The position numbers were made by a program, and so were the translations under genes. A DNA stretch of 64,000 nucleotides, from the NCBI GenBank assembly GCA_900549485.1, contig UROG01000001.1:80630-144629 (forward strand), read 5' to 3'. Below, in pieces: positions 1 to 8,095 of the stretch (position 1 is its first letter; each line of letters starts with the position of its first letter). Below the pieces are notes generated by a model. It made no database searches, was not told the origin of the DNA, and saw only the letters and a list, made by a program, of their open reading frames with translations. The DNA is from an uncultured Eubacteriales bacterium (GTDB lineage Bacteria > Bacillota > Clostridia > Oscillospirales > Oscillospiraceae).

Positions 1-23
1 GAGAAAGTAAAGGAGATTATTCT

Positions 24-1136
24 ATGCCAAAAATCTACGAACTGCTCGGATACCCTGTAGATGACAACAGCCCTGCTGTTATTGAGTCAAGAAAACAAGC
101 GTATTGCCCTTTTATTTCTGATTTGTGCGATGGCGGCGGAAATCGTTTTATGTCTGATATTGACTTAAGAGAGCATGACGAACTTAAAGAACTTTTTCCC
201 GGATTAACCCGTGTTCCGTCTGGCGTATGTTCCATTCAAGTATCTGATGATACACCACCATGGATTATATGCCCCCGTCGCTTGCTGTATATGGGCAAAA
301 AAGCAGAAAATCGTATTTTGAGGGGAGAAACACAAACAAGGCTTATAGAAAAATGTGGTTTTCCAAAAGGCATAGAAATAGGTATATGGGCAGAAACTAA
401 AGTCAAATATACTAACGGAAGTGACGATGAGGATACATCTGCTTTTGACTATACTTTTGATTATGTTCTGATGCCTTTAGGCAGGGTGAAACAAGCGCAG
501 GCGATTGCCGATTCGGGCTTAGAATGGAGTATACTACAAAAGAACCTGCGCGATAGCGGGCATACATTTGCACGTCGTGATGGAGAAATATATATTGAAG
601 ATTTTCCAGTTGGTTCCCCTGTAATAGTGGAAGTTATGACTTCCAGCACATCCGGCGGCAACAAGAGAAAACGAAGTTGCATTCCACAGGCTTTTGAGGA
701 CTGTATGTTAGGAAAGCCGCATTTAGCCCCCGGTATAAACTATCGCCAAGTATGGGCAAGAATGGCAAGCCAACTGATTGTGAAATCACAGGCAGCTATG
801 GCATGGAACGGCAAAACCATATGGGTATTGCAAGATTTACTTGCAGACTATATTTCTTCAAGTACCGCGCTTGACCTGCATAAATTTATTGCAGAGCATA
901 CCGACGAAGTGAACATTCTTGCTTTCTCATATGGTGATAACTACAAACACGCCCAAAGAAATCAGACTGTTTCCTTGAATAACTCTGTACTATATGCGGG
1001 GCCTATCCGTGCAGATAATAGCGGCAACCCGCAACCTTGTTTTCAGGACATAGTTTTAGCGTCTGTTTGCCCGCCGCGTAATGTGCTTGTGGCGGCATTG
1101 AGCAAAAAAGCCACAGCAAACAGAATGACTGTGTAA
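24..1136 (+). CDS. NotI-like type II restriction endonuclease
   Basis: The 370-residue protein resembles the R.NotI family of type II restriction enzymes. Four cysteines in the first 85 residues (Cys28, Cys35, Cys69, Cys83), in CPF, GVCS and ICPRR contexts, match the iron-binding cysteine cluster of NotI. An acidic FDYTFDYV segment (about 141-148) and IVEVMT (Glu203) sit where NotI has its catalytic Asp and Glu-x-Gln, but the Gln position is Met205, so the active site is not fully conserved. The start has a GGAG ribosome site 9-10 bases upstream. The gene is visibly AT-richer than its neighbours and lies beside a recombinase remnant, which suggests transfer. A partner methyltransferase would have to lie upstream of the window. 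Cleavage specificity cannot be read from the sequence. Confidence 0.72.
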   Translation: MPKIYELLGYPVDDNSPAVIESRKQAYCPFISDLCDGGGNRFMSDIDLREHDELKELFPGLTRVPSGVCSIQVSDDTPPWIICPRRLLYMGKKAENRILRGETQTRLIEKCGFPKGIEIGIWAETKVKYTNGSDDEDTSAFDYTFDYVLMPLGRVKQAQAIADSGLEWSILQKNLRDSGHTFARRDGEIYIEDFPVGSPVIVEVMTSSTSGGNKRKRSCIPQAFEDCMLGKPHLAPGINYRQVWARMASQLIVKSQAAMAWNGKTIWVLQDLLADYISSSTALDLHKFIAEHTDEVNILAFSYGDNYKHAQRNQTVSLNNSVLYAGPIRADNSGNPQPCFQDIVLASVCPPRNVLVAALSKKATANRMTV

Positions 1137-1211
1137 ATTCCTATGTTGTCAATCATCTTTTTATATCTGCTTGTAGATTTAAGCGACAAATAAGCGACAA
1201 ACAGACATAGG

Positions 1212-1254
1212 AAAACGGCAGAAATCCTTTATTTTCAAGGCTTTCTGCCGTTTT
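1212..1254 (+). terminator. terminator after restriction gene
   Basis: A 13-base inverted repeat (AAAACGGCAGAAA / TTTCTGCCGTTTT) with an inner TCCTT/AAGG extension and a T tract follows the restriction gene. It also covers the 3' end of the recombinase remnant on the other strand. Confidence 0.7.
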
Positions 1255-1444
1255 GAATATACTCTTTTTCAAAATTGACGCCCACGCCTTTTTCTTTCAG
1301 CTTTCGGATTGACGAGGCGGGGGCTACCGTATTGCAGGCAAATCTCGATGTAGATTTTATCAGCACTAAATCCACCTCCTGCAAAGCAGTCCTCAATCAT
1401 GCCCGTTTTCTGCATAACATACTTCTCATATTTAATATTCCGAT
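1235..1444 (-). pseudogene. serine recombinase remnant (frameshifted)
   Basis: Read on the minus strand, one frame gives TGMIEDCFAG and, after a one-base shift near 1372-1380, another frame gives VDLVLIKSTSRFACNTV followed by SIRKLKEKGVGVNFEKEYI. This is the characteristic internal stretch of the resolvase catalytic domain of large serine recombinases (usual form LxKSxSRFARNTV...IRxLKExGVxVxFEKE). Only about 65 codons survive. The N-terminal catalytic-serine region and the large C-terminal domain are gone, and the usual SRFAR arginine is Cys. It is the scar of a mobile element that plausibly delivered the adjacent restriction gene. Confidence 0.75.
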
Positions 1445-1564
1445 ACAATTATAACCGCCGGCGGCGGTAAACGCAACGGTTTTCCGGAAGGTTCGGGGTA
1501 ATTGCGGGCATTATGTTACAGCGCCGCTTTTTCCCGCATATCGGCAGAGTTTTCCGCTTGAATA

Positions 1565-1593
1565 TTGAAAAAACGCACGCGCTGTGATATCAT
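1565..1593 (+). promoter_or_regulatory. promoter of ychF
   Basis: TTGAAA at 1565-1570 and TATCAT at 1588-1593 are separated by 17 bases and lie about 35 bases before the ychF start, which has an AAGGAG ribosome site. Confidence 0.6.
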
Positions 1594-1626
1594 ATACGAT
1601 ACTGCAAAAACAAGGAGATTATATAT

Positions 1627-2718
1627 ATGAAATTAGGTATCGTCGGTCTGCCCAATGTGGGCAAGTCCACTCTTTTCAACGCCATTACGAACGCAGGCGC
1701 TCAATCGGCAAACTTTCCGTTCTGCACGATAGAGCCTAACGTGGGCATGGTGACCGTTCCCGACAGCCGCCTTGACTTCCTTGCGGAGCTTTACAAGCCC
1801 AAGAAGTACACGCCCGCGGTTATTGAGTTTGTCGATATAGCCGGTCTTGTCAAGGGCGCGTCCAAGGGTGAGGGGCTGGGCAACAAGTTCCTCGGCGACA
1901 TCCGTGCGACCGACGCTATCGTCCACGTTGTAAGATGTTTTGACAACGACGATATAATCCATGTTGAGGGCAGCACCGACCCGAAACGCGATGTAGAGAT
2001 AATCGACCTTGAGCTTATCCTTGCGGATATGGAAATGGTTGACCGCCGTATAGACAAGGCCGCAAAGGCGGCAAAGGGCGACAAAAAATATCTGCACGAG
2101 GCTGATGTTTTCAAGGCTCTGCGGGAGCATCTTGACAGCGGCCGATCCGCCCGCTCCTTTGAGTGCGGCAAGGACGACGCGGAAATAATCGCCTCCGCCG
2201 ATCTGCTGACGCTCAAGCCCATTATCTACGCGGCAAACATGGACGAAGACGGCGTTGCCGACTACGCGAACAACGGCTATTACAAGACCGTCGCTGCGAT
2301 AGCCGCGGAGGAGGGCGCACAGGTTCTGCCTATCTGCGCAAAGGTCGAGGAGGAGATGGCGGAGCTGGACGAGGAGGACAAGGCTATGTTCCTTGAGGAG
2401 CTTGGCATGAGTGAGTCCGGTCTTGACCGCATGATAAAGTGTTCCTATGACCTGCTGGGGCTTATATCGTTCCTCACCTGCGGAAGCGACGAGTGCCGCG
2501 CATGGACGATAAAGAAAGGTACAAAAGCGCCCCAGGCCGCCGGTAAGATACATTCCGACTTTGAACGCGGCTTTATCCGCGCCGAGATAGTCGCGTTCGA
2601 CGATCTCAAGGCCTGCGGCAGTATGGCGGCGGCAAAGGAAAAGGGACTTATGCGCAGCGAGGGCAAGGAATACGTTATGCATGACGGCGACGTGACCCTG
2701 TTCAGATTCAACGTCTGA
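1627..2718 (+). CDS. ychF: redox-regulated ATPase YchF (Obg-like)
   Basis: This 363-residue protein is a full-length YchF/OLA1 family P-loop protein, an Obg-like NTPase that binds ribosomes and in studied members prefers ATP. The G1 loop GLPNVGKST is at residues 6-14, the Switch II/G3 region is DIAGLVKGASKGEGLGN, and the usual NKxD motif is replaced by an NMDED-type sequence, as expected in this ATP-preferring family. The C-terminal TGS domain (about 280-363) ends in DGDVTLFRFNV and is intact. The family has roles in translation and oxidative stress. The gene is monocistronic, with its own promoter and a strong terminator. Confidence 0.96.
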   Translation: MKLGIVGLPNVGKSTLFNAITNAGAQSANFPFCTIEPNVGMVTVPDSRLDFLAELYKPKKYTPAVIEFVDIAGLVKGASKGEGLGNKFLGDIRATDAIVHVVRCFDNDDIIHVEGSTDPKRDVEIIDLELILADMEMVDRRIDKAAKAAKGDKKYLHEADVFKALREHLDSGRSARSFECGKDDAEIIASADLLTLKPIIYAANMDEDGVADYANNGYYKTVAAIAAEEGAQVLPICAKVEEEMAELDEEDKAMFLEELGMSESGLDRMIKCSYDLLGLISFLTCGSDECRAWTIKKGTKAPQAAGKIHSDFERGFIRAEIVAFDDLKACGSMAAAKEKGLMRSEGKEYVMHDGDVTLFRFNV

Positions 2719-2760
2719 CCCGGAGTCTTTAGCTTGTCAGAGAAGCAAGCTTCTTTGACA

Positions 2761-2794
2761 CAATAAACGCACGGCTTTTGCCGTGCGTTTATTG
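2761..2794. terminator. strong terminator after ychF
   Basis: A perfect 15-base-pair stem (2761-2775 with 2780-2794) closes a TTTT loop, with T-rich right arm. A second hairpin just upstream (about 2737-2760, TGTCAGAGAAGC / GCTTCTTTGACA with one G-T pair) belongs to a motif family seen elsewhere in the window. Confidence 0.8.
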
Positions 2795-2881
2795 TAGACT
2801 GTCAAAAAGCTATGTATTAAAGTCAGATAACAGAGCAGCGGGGGAGCTTGAGGGGGCAAGGCCCGCCTCAAATTGGATAAA

Positions 2882-2953
2882 CCGCCGTCGAGAGCCTTGA
2901 TATATCAAGGCTCTCGGTAACAGCATTTTGAACGCTTTCAAAATGCTCGGCGG
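2882..2953. repeat. compact three-way-junction palindrome
   Basis: An outer stem CCGCCG (2882-2887) / CGGCGG (2948-2953) encloses two perfect hairpins: one at 2889-2916 (CGAGAGCCTTGATAT and its complement) and one at 2922-2932/2937-2947 (AGCATTTTGAA / TTCAAAATGCT). It lies downstream of ireB on the minus strand and may act in termination or be a small REP/MITE-like element. No other copy was recognised in this window. Confidence 0.6.
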
Positions 2954-2979
2954 AAAGCTTGTCAATGGTAGATTCTGTG

Positions 2980-3222
2980 TTACTTGTCGAGATAGGTTTT
3001 GACAAGCTCCTGCATCAGCTCATCCCTGTCAATGCGGCAGATGAGGGAGCGGGCGTTGTTGTAATTCGTTATATAGGTCGGGTCTTCCGAAAGAATATAG
3101 CCCACTATCTGATTGATTGGGTTATAGCCTTTTACCATGAGGGAATTGTACACAGAGGACAATATTTCCTTCATTTCCGCCTTGCTGTCAACGGCCGTAA
3201 ATTTTCTGGTAGCATCTTCCAT
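2980..3222 (-). CDS. ireB: IreB family regulatory phosphoprotein
   Basis: The 80-residue protein matches the IreB/UPF0297 (DUF965) family closely, with conserved blocks SxVYxxLxxKGYNPINQIVGYILSEDPTYI and NNARxLIxxIDRDELMxELVxxYL. In Enterococcus, IreB is a substrate of the Ser/Thr kinase IreK and modulates cephalosporin resistance; in Clostridia the exact role is not established. A GGAGG site precedes the ATG. In many Firmicutes the gene sits beside ruvX; here it is alone, between ychF and pheT. Confidence 0.93.
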   Translation of the reverse strand: MEDATRKFTAVDSKAEMKEILSSVYNSLMVKGYNPINQIVGYILSEDPTYITNYNNARSLICRIDRDELMQELVKTYLDK

Positions 3223-3258
3223 GATGACCCTCCTCTATTTTTCTCTGTTATTTAGACG

Positions 3259-3286
3259 ATTATAACACGAAAAAGTTCCAAGTAAA
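3259..3286 (-). promoter_or_regulatory. putative promoter of ireB
   Basis: On the minus strand TTTACT (3281-3286) and TATAAT (3259-3264) are 16 bases apart and about 40 bases upstream of the ireB start. The -10 is perfect and the -35 weak. Confidence 0.45.
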
Positions 3287-3325
3287 GGAAAATTACTTTA
3301 AATTTTTTGCTTTATCCGGCAGCCG

Positions 3326-6019
3326 TTATCTTATTACAGCGCCGAATTTTTTCTCAAGCGCTTCAAGTATTGCCTTTATCGTCTCATCGGCGTGATCGTC
3401 TGTAAGCGTCTGATCGTCCGCACGCATTGTCAGGGAGAATGCGACGGATTTTTTGCCCTCCGCGATATGGTGACCGGTGTAAATGTCAAACAGCTTGCAG
3501 CCCTTGAGATACTGACCGCCGTTTTCGTTTATGCAGTCCATAAGCTCTCCGACGGTAATACCGCTGTCGCAGACGACTGCAATATCGCGGGTCGTAGCGG
3601 GGAACTTGGGCAGAGGCTTGTATACCGGCAGAGCGCCCTTGAGCGCATAGAGCGCCGCAAAATTCAGCTCCGCACAGTAAAGCTCGGCGTCCACGCCGTA
3701 ATTCTTCGCCGTTTCCGGATGAATCTGTCCGAACACGCCGACATACACGTCGCCGACATAGACCTTTGCGCAGCGGCCGGGGTGGTATGCGGGGCTTTCA
3801 TGCTCTGCAACGTACTTTGCGCCTTCGATATCAAGCGCTTCAAACAGCCCTTCGACCCAGCTTTTTACCGTGAAGAAGCTGACGCCGTTTCCGTAAGCGC
3901 CGATAGAAACTATCTTCGGCTCATCCGCAAGGCCGTCTTCACGCTTGAGGTATATCCTGCCGATCTCGTAGAGCGCGGCGGCGGGGTTGCGGAAGTTGTA
4001 GTTGCGGGTCAGAATTTCCAGCATGGAGGGGAGAATGGTGGTGCGCATGATCGAGGTGTCCTCGCCGAGCGGGTTGAGTATTTTAAGGCTGTCTCTCAGC
4101 GGTGAATCGGCGGGCATTCTTATCTTGTCGTAGTAGGCAGGGGAGATAAAGGAGTAGGTGATTATCTCATCCAGTCCCATGCTGCGCAGAGCCGCGCCGA
4201 CATTGCGTTCGCACTGCTGCACGTCGGTGAAGCCGCCGCAGGTGCTTATAGCGCCGGTGAATTTTACGGGGATGTTGTTGTAGCCGTAGAAACGGGCGAC
4301 TTCCTCCGCAATGTCGGAGTAGTGCTCAACATCGCCGCGCCATGAAGGAACATATATTGTGTCGCCATCGACGGTAAAGCCGAGGTCAACGAGGATTTTG
4401 ACCATGGTATTGCGGTCAACGTCGGTGCCTAAAAGCGCGTTTATCTTGCCCGGCTCAAGCTTGACGGTGGTGGTTTTAAGCTCGGCGGGAACGACGTCAA
4501 TGACGCCCTCTACCACTTCGCCCGCGCCCAGAAGCTCTATAAGCTCACAGGCGCGTTCAACGGCCTTTATGGTGTTCTGCGGGTCAAGTCCCTTTTCGTA
4601 GCGTGAGGAAGCGTCGGTACGCATACCGAGAGCGGTTGCGGTGCGGCGGACGGAGGGACCGTTGAAGTTTGCGCTTTCAAACAGAACCATATCCGTATCG
4701 CCGACGATCTCGCTGTTCGCGCCGCCCATAACGCCCGCTACGCACACGGGCTTTTCCGTGTCGCATATGCACAGCATATTTGTGGTGAGCTTGCGGTCGG
4801 CGCCGTCAAGGGTAGTGATGATCTCGCCCTCTTTTGCGCGGCGGACGTGAATTTCGTGATCCTTGACGCATGAGAAGTCAAACGCGTGCATCGGCTGACC
4901 GTACTCGAGCATGACATAGTTGGTGATATCGACAATGTTGTTTATCGGGCGCATACCGGCGTTGCGGATACGCTCACGCATCCAGGCGGGTGAGGGGGCT
5001 ATGCGGACGTTCTTGACCATGCGCGCCGTGTAGCGGGGGCAGAGGTCGGCGTCCTCAATGACGATTTTAGCCATGTCGTTGATATCGCCGCCTGCGGCCG
5101 CTCTGACGACGGGCGTGTGCAGCTTCAGCTCCTTGCCGAAGGTAACGGCGGCTTCGCGCGCAAGACCTATGGTGCAAAGGCAGTCGGGGCGGTTTGGGGT
5201 TATCTCAAACTCAACGATATGGTCGTCCATACCGAGCAGAGCGCCGACGTCGTCGCCGGGCTTGCAGTCCTCATGCAGAACGAGTATGCCGTCCTCAATG
5301 CAGTGGGGGAACTCCTCCTGCTTCGCGTGAAGATCGGCAAGGGTGCATACCTTGTCCTTTGCCGTGTCGAACGCGATCATGTCGCCGGTGTGGATATTCT
5401 GACAGTCGGTAACGCAGCAAAGCTCTCTTGCGCCAAGATCGATGCATACCTTCCATTTACCGGCGGAATAGGGTGCAACGTCGGTCACATCCGCGGCATA
5501 GACCGTGCCGAAAATCTTGTCGCCGCTGTGGATATCTGCGGAGACGGAGGGCTTTTCAGTGTCGAGCGGCTTGTAGTCGCCGAGAATGGCGGCGGCCTTT
5601 ATCTCGCCGTAGGGAAAATCATGCACGGTCATATTAAGCTCCTTGAGGGAGCAGAGCATACCGCAGGATTCCACGCCGCGAAGCTTGCCCTTTGTGATCT
5701 TCACGCCGCCGGGCAGCACGGAATTGTGCAGCGCGGCCGGAACGAGATCGCCCACATGGACGTTCCACGCGCCGGTGCATATCTGTACAGGCTCTTCCGC
5801 GCCGACGTCTATCTTGGTGACCAGCATATGGTCGGAATTGGGGTGCTTTTCAATGGAAAGTATTCTGCCGACCTTGACGTTTTTTATTTCCTTGCTTAGA
5901 TCCTCGGTTATCTCGACCTTGGAGCCGGAAATGGTCATGGCTTCGGCAAAGGTTCTGTCGTCATATTCATCCAAAGGAAGCTCAACAAACTCATTGAGCC
6001 ATTTTCTCGAAAGATTCAT
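3326..6019 (-). CDS. pheT: phenylalanine--tRNA ligase beta subunit, enlarged
   Basis: PheT pairs with PheS to charge tRNA-Phe and edits mischarged tyrosine. Visible domains are the N-terminal EMAP-type tRNA-binding fold (about 48-128), the B3/B4 editing region, B5, the catalytic-like core, and a C-terminal anticodon-binding FDX-ACB domain (from about 800). At 897 residues it is about 100 longer than the usual 790-810. The excess lies at about 130-240, between the CSLKEL end of the tRNA-binding fold and the DGILVL strand that normally follows within a few residues. That insert reads like a second, degenerate copy of the tRNA-binding fold. pheT is 38 bases downstream of pheS under T-box control. 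Confidence 0.96.
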   Translation of the reverse strand: MNLSRKWLNEFVELPLDEYDDRTFAEAMTISGSKVEITEDLSKEIKNVKVGRILSIEKHPNSDHMLVTKIDVGAEEPVQICTGAWNVHVGDLVPAALHNSVLPGGVKITKGKLRGVESCGMLCSLKELNMTVHDFPYGEIKAAAILGDYKPLDTEKPSVSADIHSGDKIFGTVYAADVTDVAPYSAGKWKVCIDLGARELCCVTDCQNIHTGDMIAFDTAKDKVCTLADLHAKQEEFPHCIEDGILVLHEDCKPGDDVGALLGMDDHIVEFEITPNRPDCLCTIGLAREAAVTFGKELKLHTPVVRAAAGGDINDMAKIVIEDADLCPRYTARMVKNVRIAPSPAWMRERIRNAGMRPINNIVDITNYVMLEYGQPMHAFDFSCVKDHEIHVRRAKEGEIITTLDGADRKLTTNMLCICDTEKPVCVAGVMGGANSEIVGDTDMVLFESANFNGPSVRRTATALGMRTDASSRYEKGLDPQNTIKAVERACELIELLGAGEVVEGVIDVVPAELKTTTVKLEPGKINALLGTDVDRNTMVKILVDLGFTVDGDTIYVPSWRGDVEHYSDIAEEVARFYGYNNIPVKFTGAISTCGGFTDVQQCERNVGAALRSMGLDEIITYSFISPAYYDKIRMPADSPLRDSLKILNPLGEDTSIMRTTILPSMLEILTRNYNFRNPAAALYEIGRIYLKREDGLADEPKIVSIGAYGNGVSFFTVKSWVEGLFEALDIEGAKYVAEHESPAYHPGRCAKVYVGDVYVGVFGQIHPETAKNYGVDAELYCAELNFAALYALKGALPVYKPLPKFPATTRDIAVVCDSGITVGELMDCINENGGQYLKGCKLFDIYTGHHIAEGKKSVAFSLTMRADDQTLTDDHADETIKAILEALEKKFGAVIR

Positions 6020-6057
6020 CGTTTATTCTCCAATCAATGATTAATACTAAGCCCTAA

Positions 6058-7083
6058 TCAGAACTGTTCGAGGAAGCGTGTGTCGTTCTCGAAAATAAGT
6101 CTCAGATCGTTTATCTTGTATTCGCCCATTGCAAGTCTCTCAAGACCCATGCCGAACGCCCAGCCGGAGTACACGTCGGGGTCGATGCCGCATCCGGAGA
6201 GAACCTTCGGATGCACCATGCCCGCGCCGAGAACCTCTATCCAGCCCTCGCCCTTGCAGGTGGGGCAGCCCTTGCCGCCGCACTTGTGGCACTGGATGTC
6301 CATTTCACAGCTCGGCTCGGTAAACGGGAAGTGGTGGGGACGGAAGCGCGTCACGGTGCCCTTGCCGTATATCTTCTCGACAACGAGGTTGAGCGTCGCC
6401 TTGAGATCGGACATGGTGATGCCCTTGTCAATGACCATGCCCTCTATCTGATGGAACATGGGGGAGTGGGTCGCATCGACTTCATCCTTGCGGTAGACGC
6501 GTCCGGGGGCGATCATGCGGATAGGCAGCGTCTTGGATTCCATTGCATGAACCTGCATGGGGGAGGTCTGTGTGCGCAGGAGTATTTTACTGTCCTCGGT
6601 GAAGTAGAAGGTGTCCGTCCATTCTCTTGAGGGATGGCTGTCCTCAATGTTGAGCTTTGTAAAGTTGTATTCGGCAAGCTCCACCTCAGGACCGTCGATT
6701 ATTTCAAAGCCCATGCCGATAAAGATGTCCTTAATCTGGTCAAGCACGTTGTACATCGGGTGCTTGTGGCCGAGCTTGGGCGCTTCCGCCGGCATGGTCA
6801 CATCGACCGCCTCCGATTCAAGCTTCAGCTCCATGAGCTTTTCGGAAAGCTCCGCCTTGCGTGCGTCGAGCGTGCTTTCTATGTCGGCGCGAAGCTGGTT
6901 TGCAAGCTGACCCATGATCGGGCGCTCCTCTGCGGAAAGCTTGCCCATCTGACGGAGGATAGCCGTCAGTTCTCCCTTTTTGCCGAGGTATTTGACTCTG
7001 AGCTGTTCAAGCAGCTCAACGCTGTCACATTCGCCGATTGCTTTGATAGAGGCGTCTCTCAGCCCCTGCATGAGTTCTTTCAT
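6058..7083 (-). CDS. pheS: phenylalanine--tRNA ligase alpha subunit
   Basis: The 341-residue catalytic subunit has an N-terminal coiled coil (about 1-90) and class II synthetase motifs: motif 2 GRVYRKDEVDATHSPMFHQ and motif 3 AFGMGLERLAM. A four-cysteine knuckle CHKCGGKGCPTC between them is typical of Firmicutes PheS and could bind zinc. The start has an AGGAG site. It is the first gene of pheST behind a phenylalanine-type T-box leader. Confidence 0.97.
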   Translation of the reverse strand: MKELMQGLRDASIKAIGECDSVELLEQLRVKYLGKKGELTAILRQMGKLSAEERPIMGQLANQLRADIESTLDARKAELSEKLMELKLESEAVDVTMPAEAPKLGHKHPMYNVLDQIKDIFIGMGFEIIDGPEVELAEYNFTKLNIEDSHPSREWTDTFYFTEDSKILLRTQTSPMQVHAMESKTLPIRMIAPGRVYRKDEVDATHSPMFHQIEGMVIDKGITMSDLKATLNLVVEKIYGKGTVTRFRPHHFPFTEPSCEMDIQCHKCGGKGCPTCKGEGWIEVLGAGMVHPKVLSGCGIDPDVYSGWAFGMGLERLAMGEYKINDLRLIFENDTRFLEQF

Positions 7084-7146
7084 CGTCTTCTCCTATTGAA
7101 AAAATATCACGGCGCTGCCGCTTAAAATTAAATAATGAATTGAGAT

Positions 7147-7177
7147 AAAAAAATACTCCCGCCCCACAAATGGGACG
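7147..7177 (-). terminator. T-box terminator (pheST attenuator)
   Basis: On the minus strand CGTCCC (7172-7177) pairs with GGGGCG (7160-7165), followed by a run of seven T. It lies just downstream of the T-box sequence and would be the terminator that uncharged tRNA prevents. Confidence 0.8.
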
Positions 7178-7372
7178 AAAGCAAAAACCTCCGCGGTACC
7201 ACCCACGTTCGGCACAGTGTGCCGCGCTTGAGGGGACTGTAACGCGTCCCGCACGCCGATGATTGATCGGGTACTCCCGGGCGAACCAAGCGCCGCATCC
7301 AAGGAGGCTTCCAGCCGCCGGCCTCCACTCTCTGCCGAATGTTGAAACGCTATTTTCCCGTTCACAGTGTAT
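7147..7372 (-). promoter_or_regulatory. T-box riboswitch of pheST
   Basis: The minus-strand leader contains the T-box signature GGGTGGTACCGCGG (7191-7204) after an upstream Stem I region and before an intrinsic terminator, all ahead of pheS. T-box leaders sense uncharged tRNA; the position implies tRNA-Phe. A TTC triplet at 7283-7285 on the minus strand, in an unpaired-looking context, is a tentative specifier codon; the exact Stem I fold was not resolved. Confidence 0.92.
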
Positions 7373-7375
7373 AGT

Positions 7376-7404
7376 ACAATAGCATATTTTCCGCTTTATT
7401 GCAA
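7376..7404 (-). promoter_or_regulatory. promoter of the pheST T-box leader
   Basis: On the minus strand TTGCAA (7399-7404) and TATTGT (7376-7381) are 17 bases apart, placing the transcript start just before the leader. Confidence 0.6.
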
Positions 7405-7516
7405 GGGAAATTTTTTGACTTTTTCCGCACGGGTGATTATAATAGCGGCACGGGCATATATATGGTACAAGTATGGAGGCGGCGGAGCCGCCGCGAAATC
7501 CGAAAGGGAGATTTTT

Positions 7517-8071
7517 ATGAAAAAATTGCTTGTACCGATGATGCTGACAGTGTGTCTGCTGCTCTCCTCGTGCGGCGCGGACCGCGCATCAGACAGCTTT
7601 GAAAGCTTCACAGAAAAACTGCGTGCCTGCGAAAGCCTGAGCTTTGACGCGGCGCTGCGTGCGGAGTACGATGATAAGACGGCGGAGTTTACCGTGAAAT
7701 ATGTTTCCGACAGCGGCGGCTGCACCGTCACGGTGACGAAGCCGGAGCTTATAAGCGGAATAAGCGCGAGAGTCGAAAACGGCGAAAGCCGTCTCCAATT
7801 CAACGGCATGGCGCTCGATACCGGCGAACTTACAAGCTTTGGCCTTTCCCCGATGTCGGCGCTCCCTATGCTTATCGACGGCATAAAAAGCGGGTATGCA
7901 GGCAGCGTGTGGGAGGAGAACGGTGAAATTGCCGCAACCGTTGAAGCAAGCGATGAGCTTTCGATTCAGATACATATAGATAAATACACTCTTGCACCGC
8001 TCTGCGCCGAGCTTATAAGCGGGGGAGAGGTCAAGGTGTTTGCAAATATATATAATTGGAATATAAGTTAG
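7517..8071 (+). CDS. small lipoprotein, possibly LolA-like
   Basis: The 184-residue protein starts at an ATG with a GGGAG ribosome site, giving a short lipoprotein signal ending in LLLSSC (Cys19). The mature part alternates charged and hydrophobic residues in a beta-rich pattern (repeated xVxVxK / ARVENGES strands), reminiscent of LolA-fold lipoproteins such as GerS, but no family signature was recognised. The longer upstream reading frame has no ribosome site and overlaps the pheS promoter, so it was not used. It lies 24 bases before alr and is probably co-transcribed with it. Function unknown. Confidence 0.75.
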   Translation: MKKLLVPMMLTVCLLLSSCGADRASDSFESFTEKLRACESLSFDAALRAEYDDKTAEFTVKYVSDSGGCTVTVTKPELISGISARVENGESRLQFNGMALDTGELTSFGLSPMSALPMLIDGIKSGYAGSVWEENGEIAATVEASDELSIQIHIDKYTLAPLCAELISGGEVKVFANIYNWNIS

Positions 8072-8095
8072 TTATATCGGAAACAGGAGTAAGCG

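Noticed and set aside
1140..1210. Attachment site in the AAGCGACAAATAAGCGACAAA repeat
   Set aside because: A short direct repeat near the recombinase scar is suggestive, but the other end of the element is not in the window, so no att pair can be shown.
1633..2682. 349-codon ORF antisense to ychF
   Set aside because: It mirrors ychF codon structure, has no ribosome site and no recognisable domain; a shadow of a GC-rich gene.
7367..7516. Longer start for the lipoprotein before alr
   Set aside because: It would overlap the pheST promoter, lacks a ribosome site and hides the lipoprotein signal.
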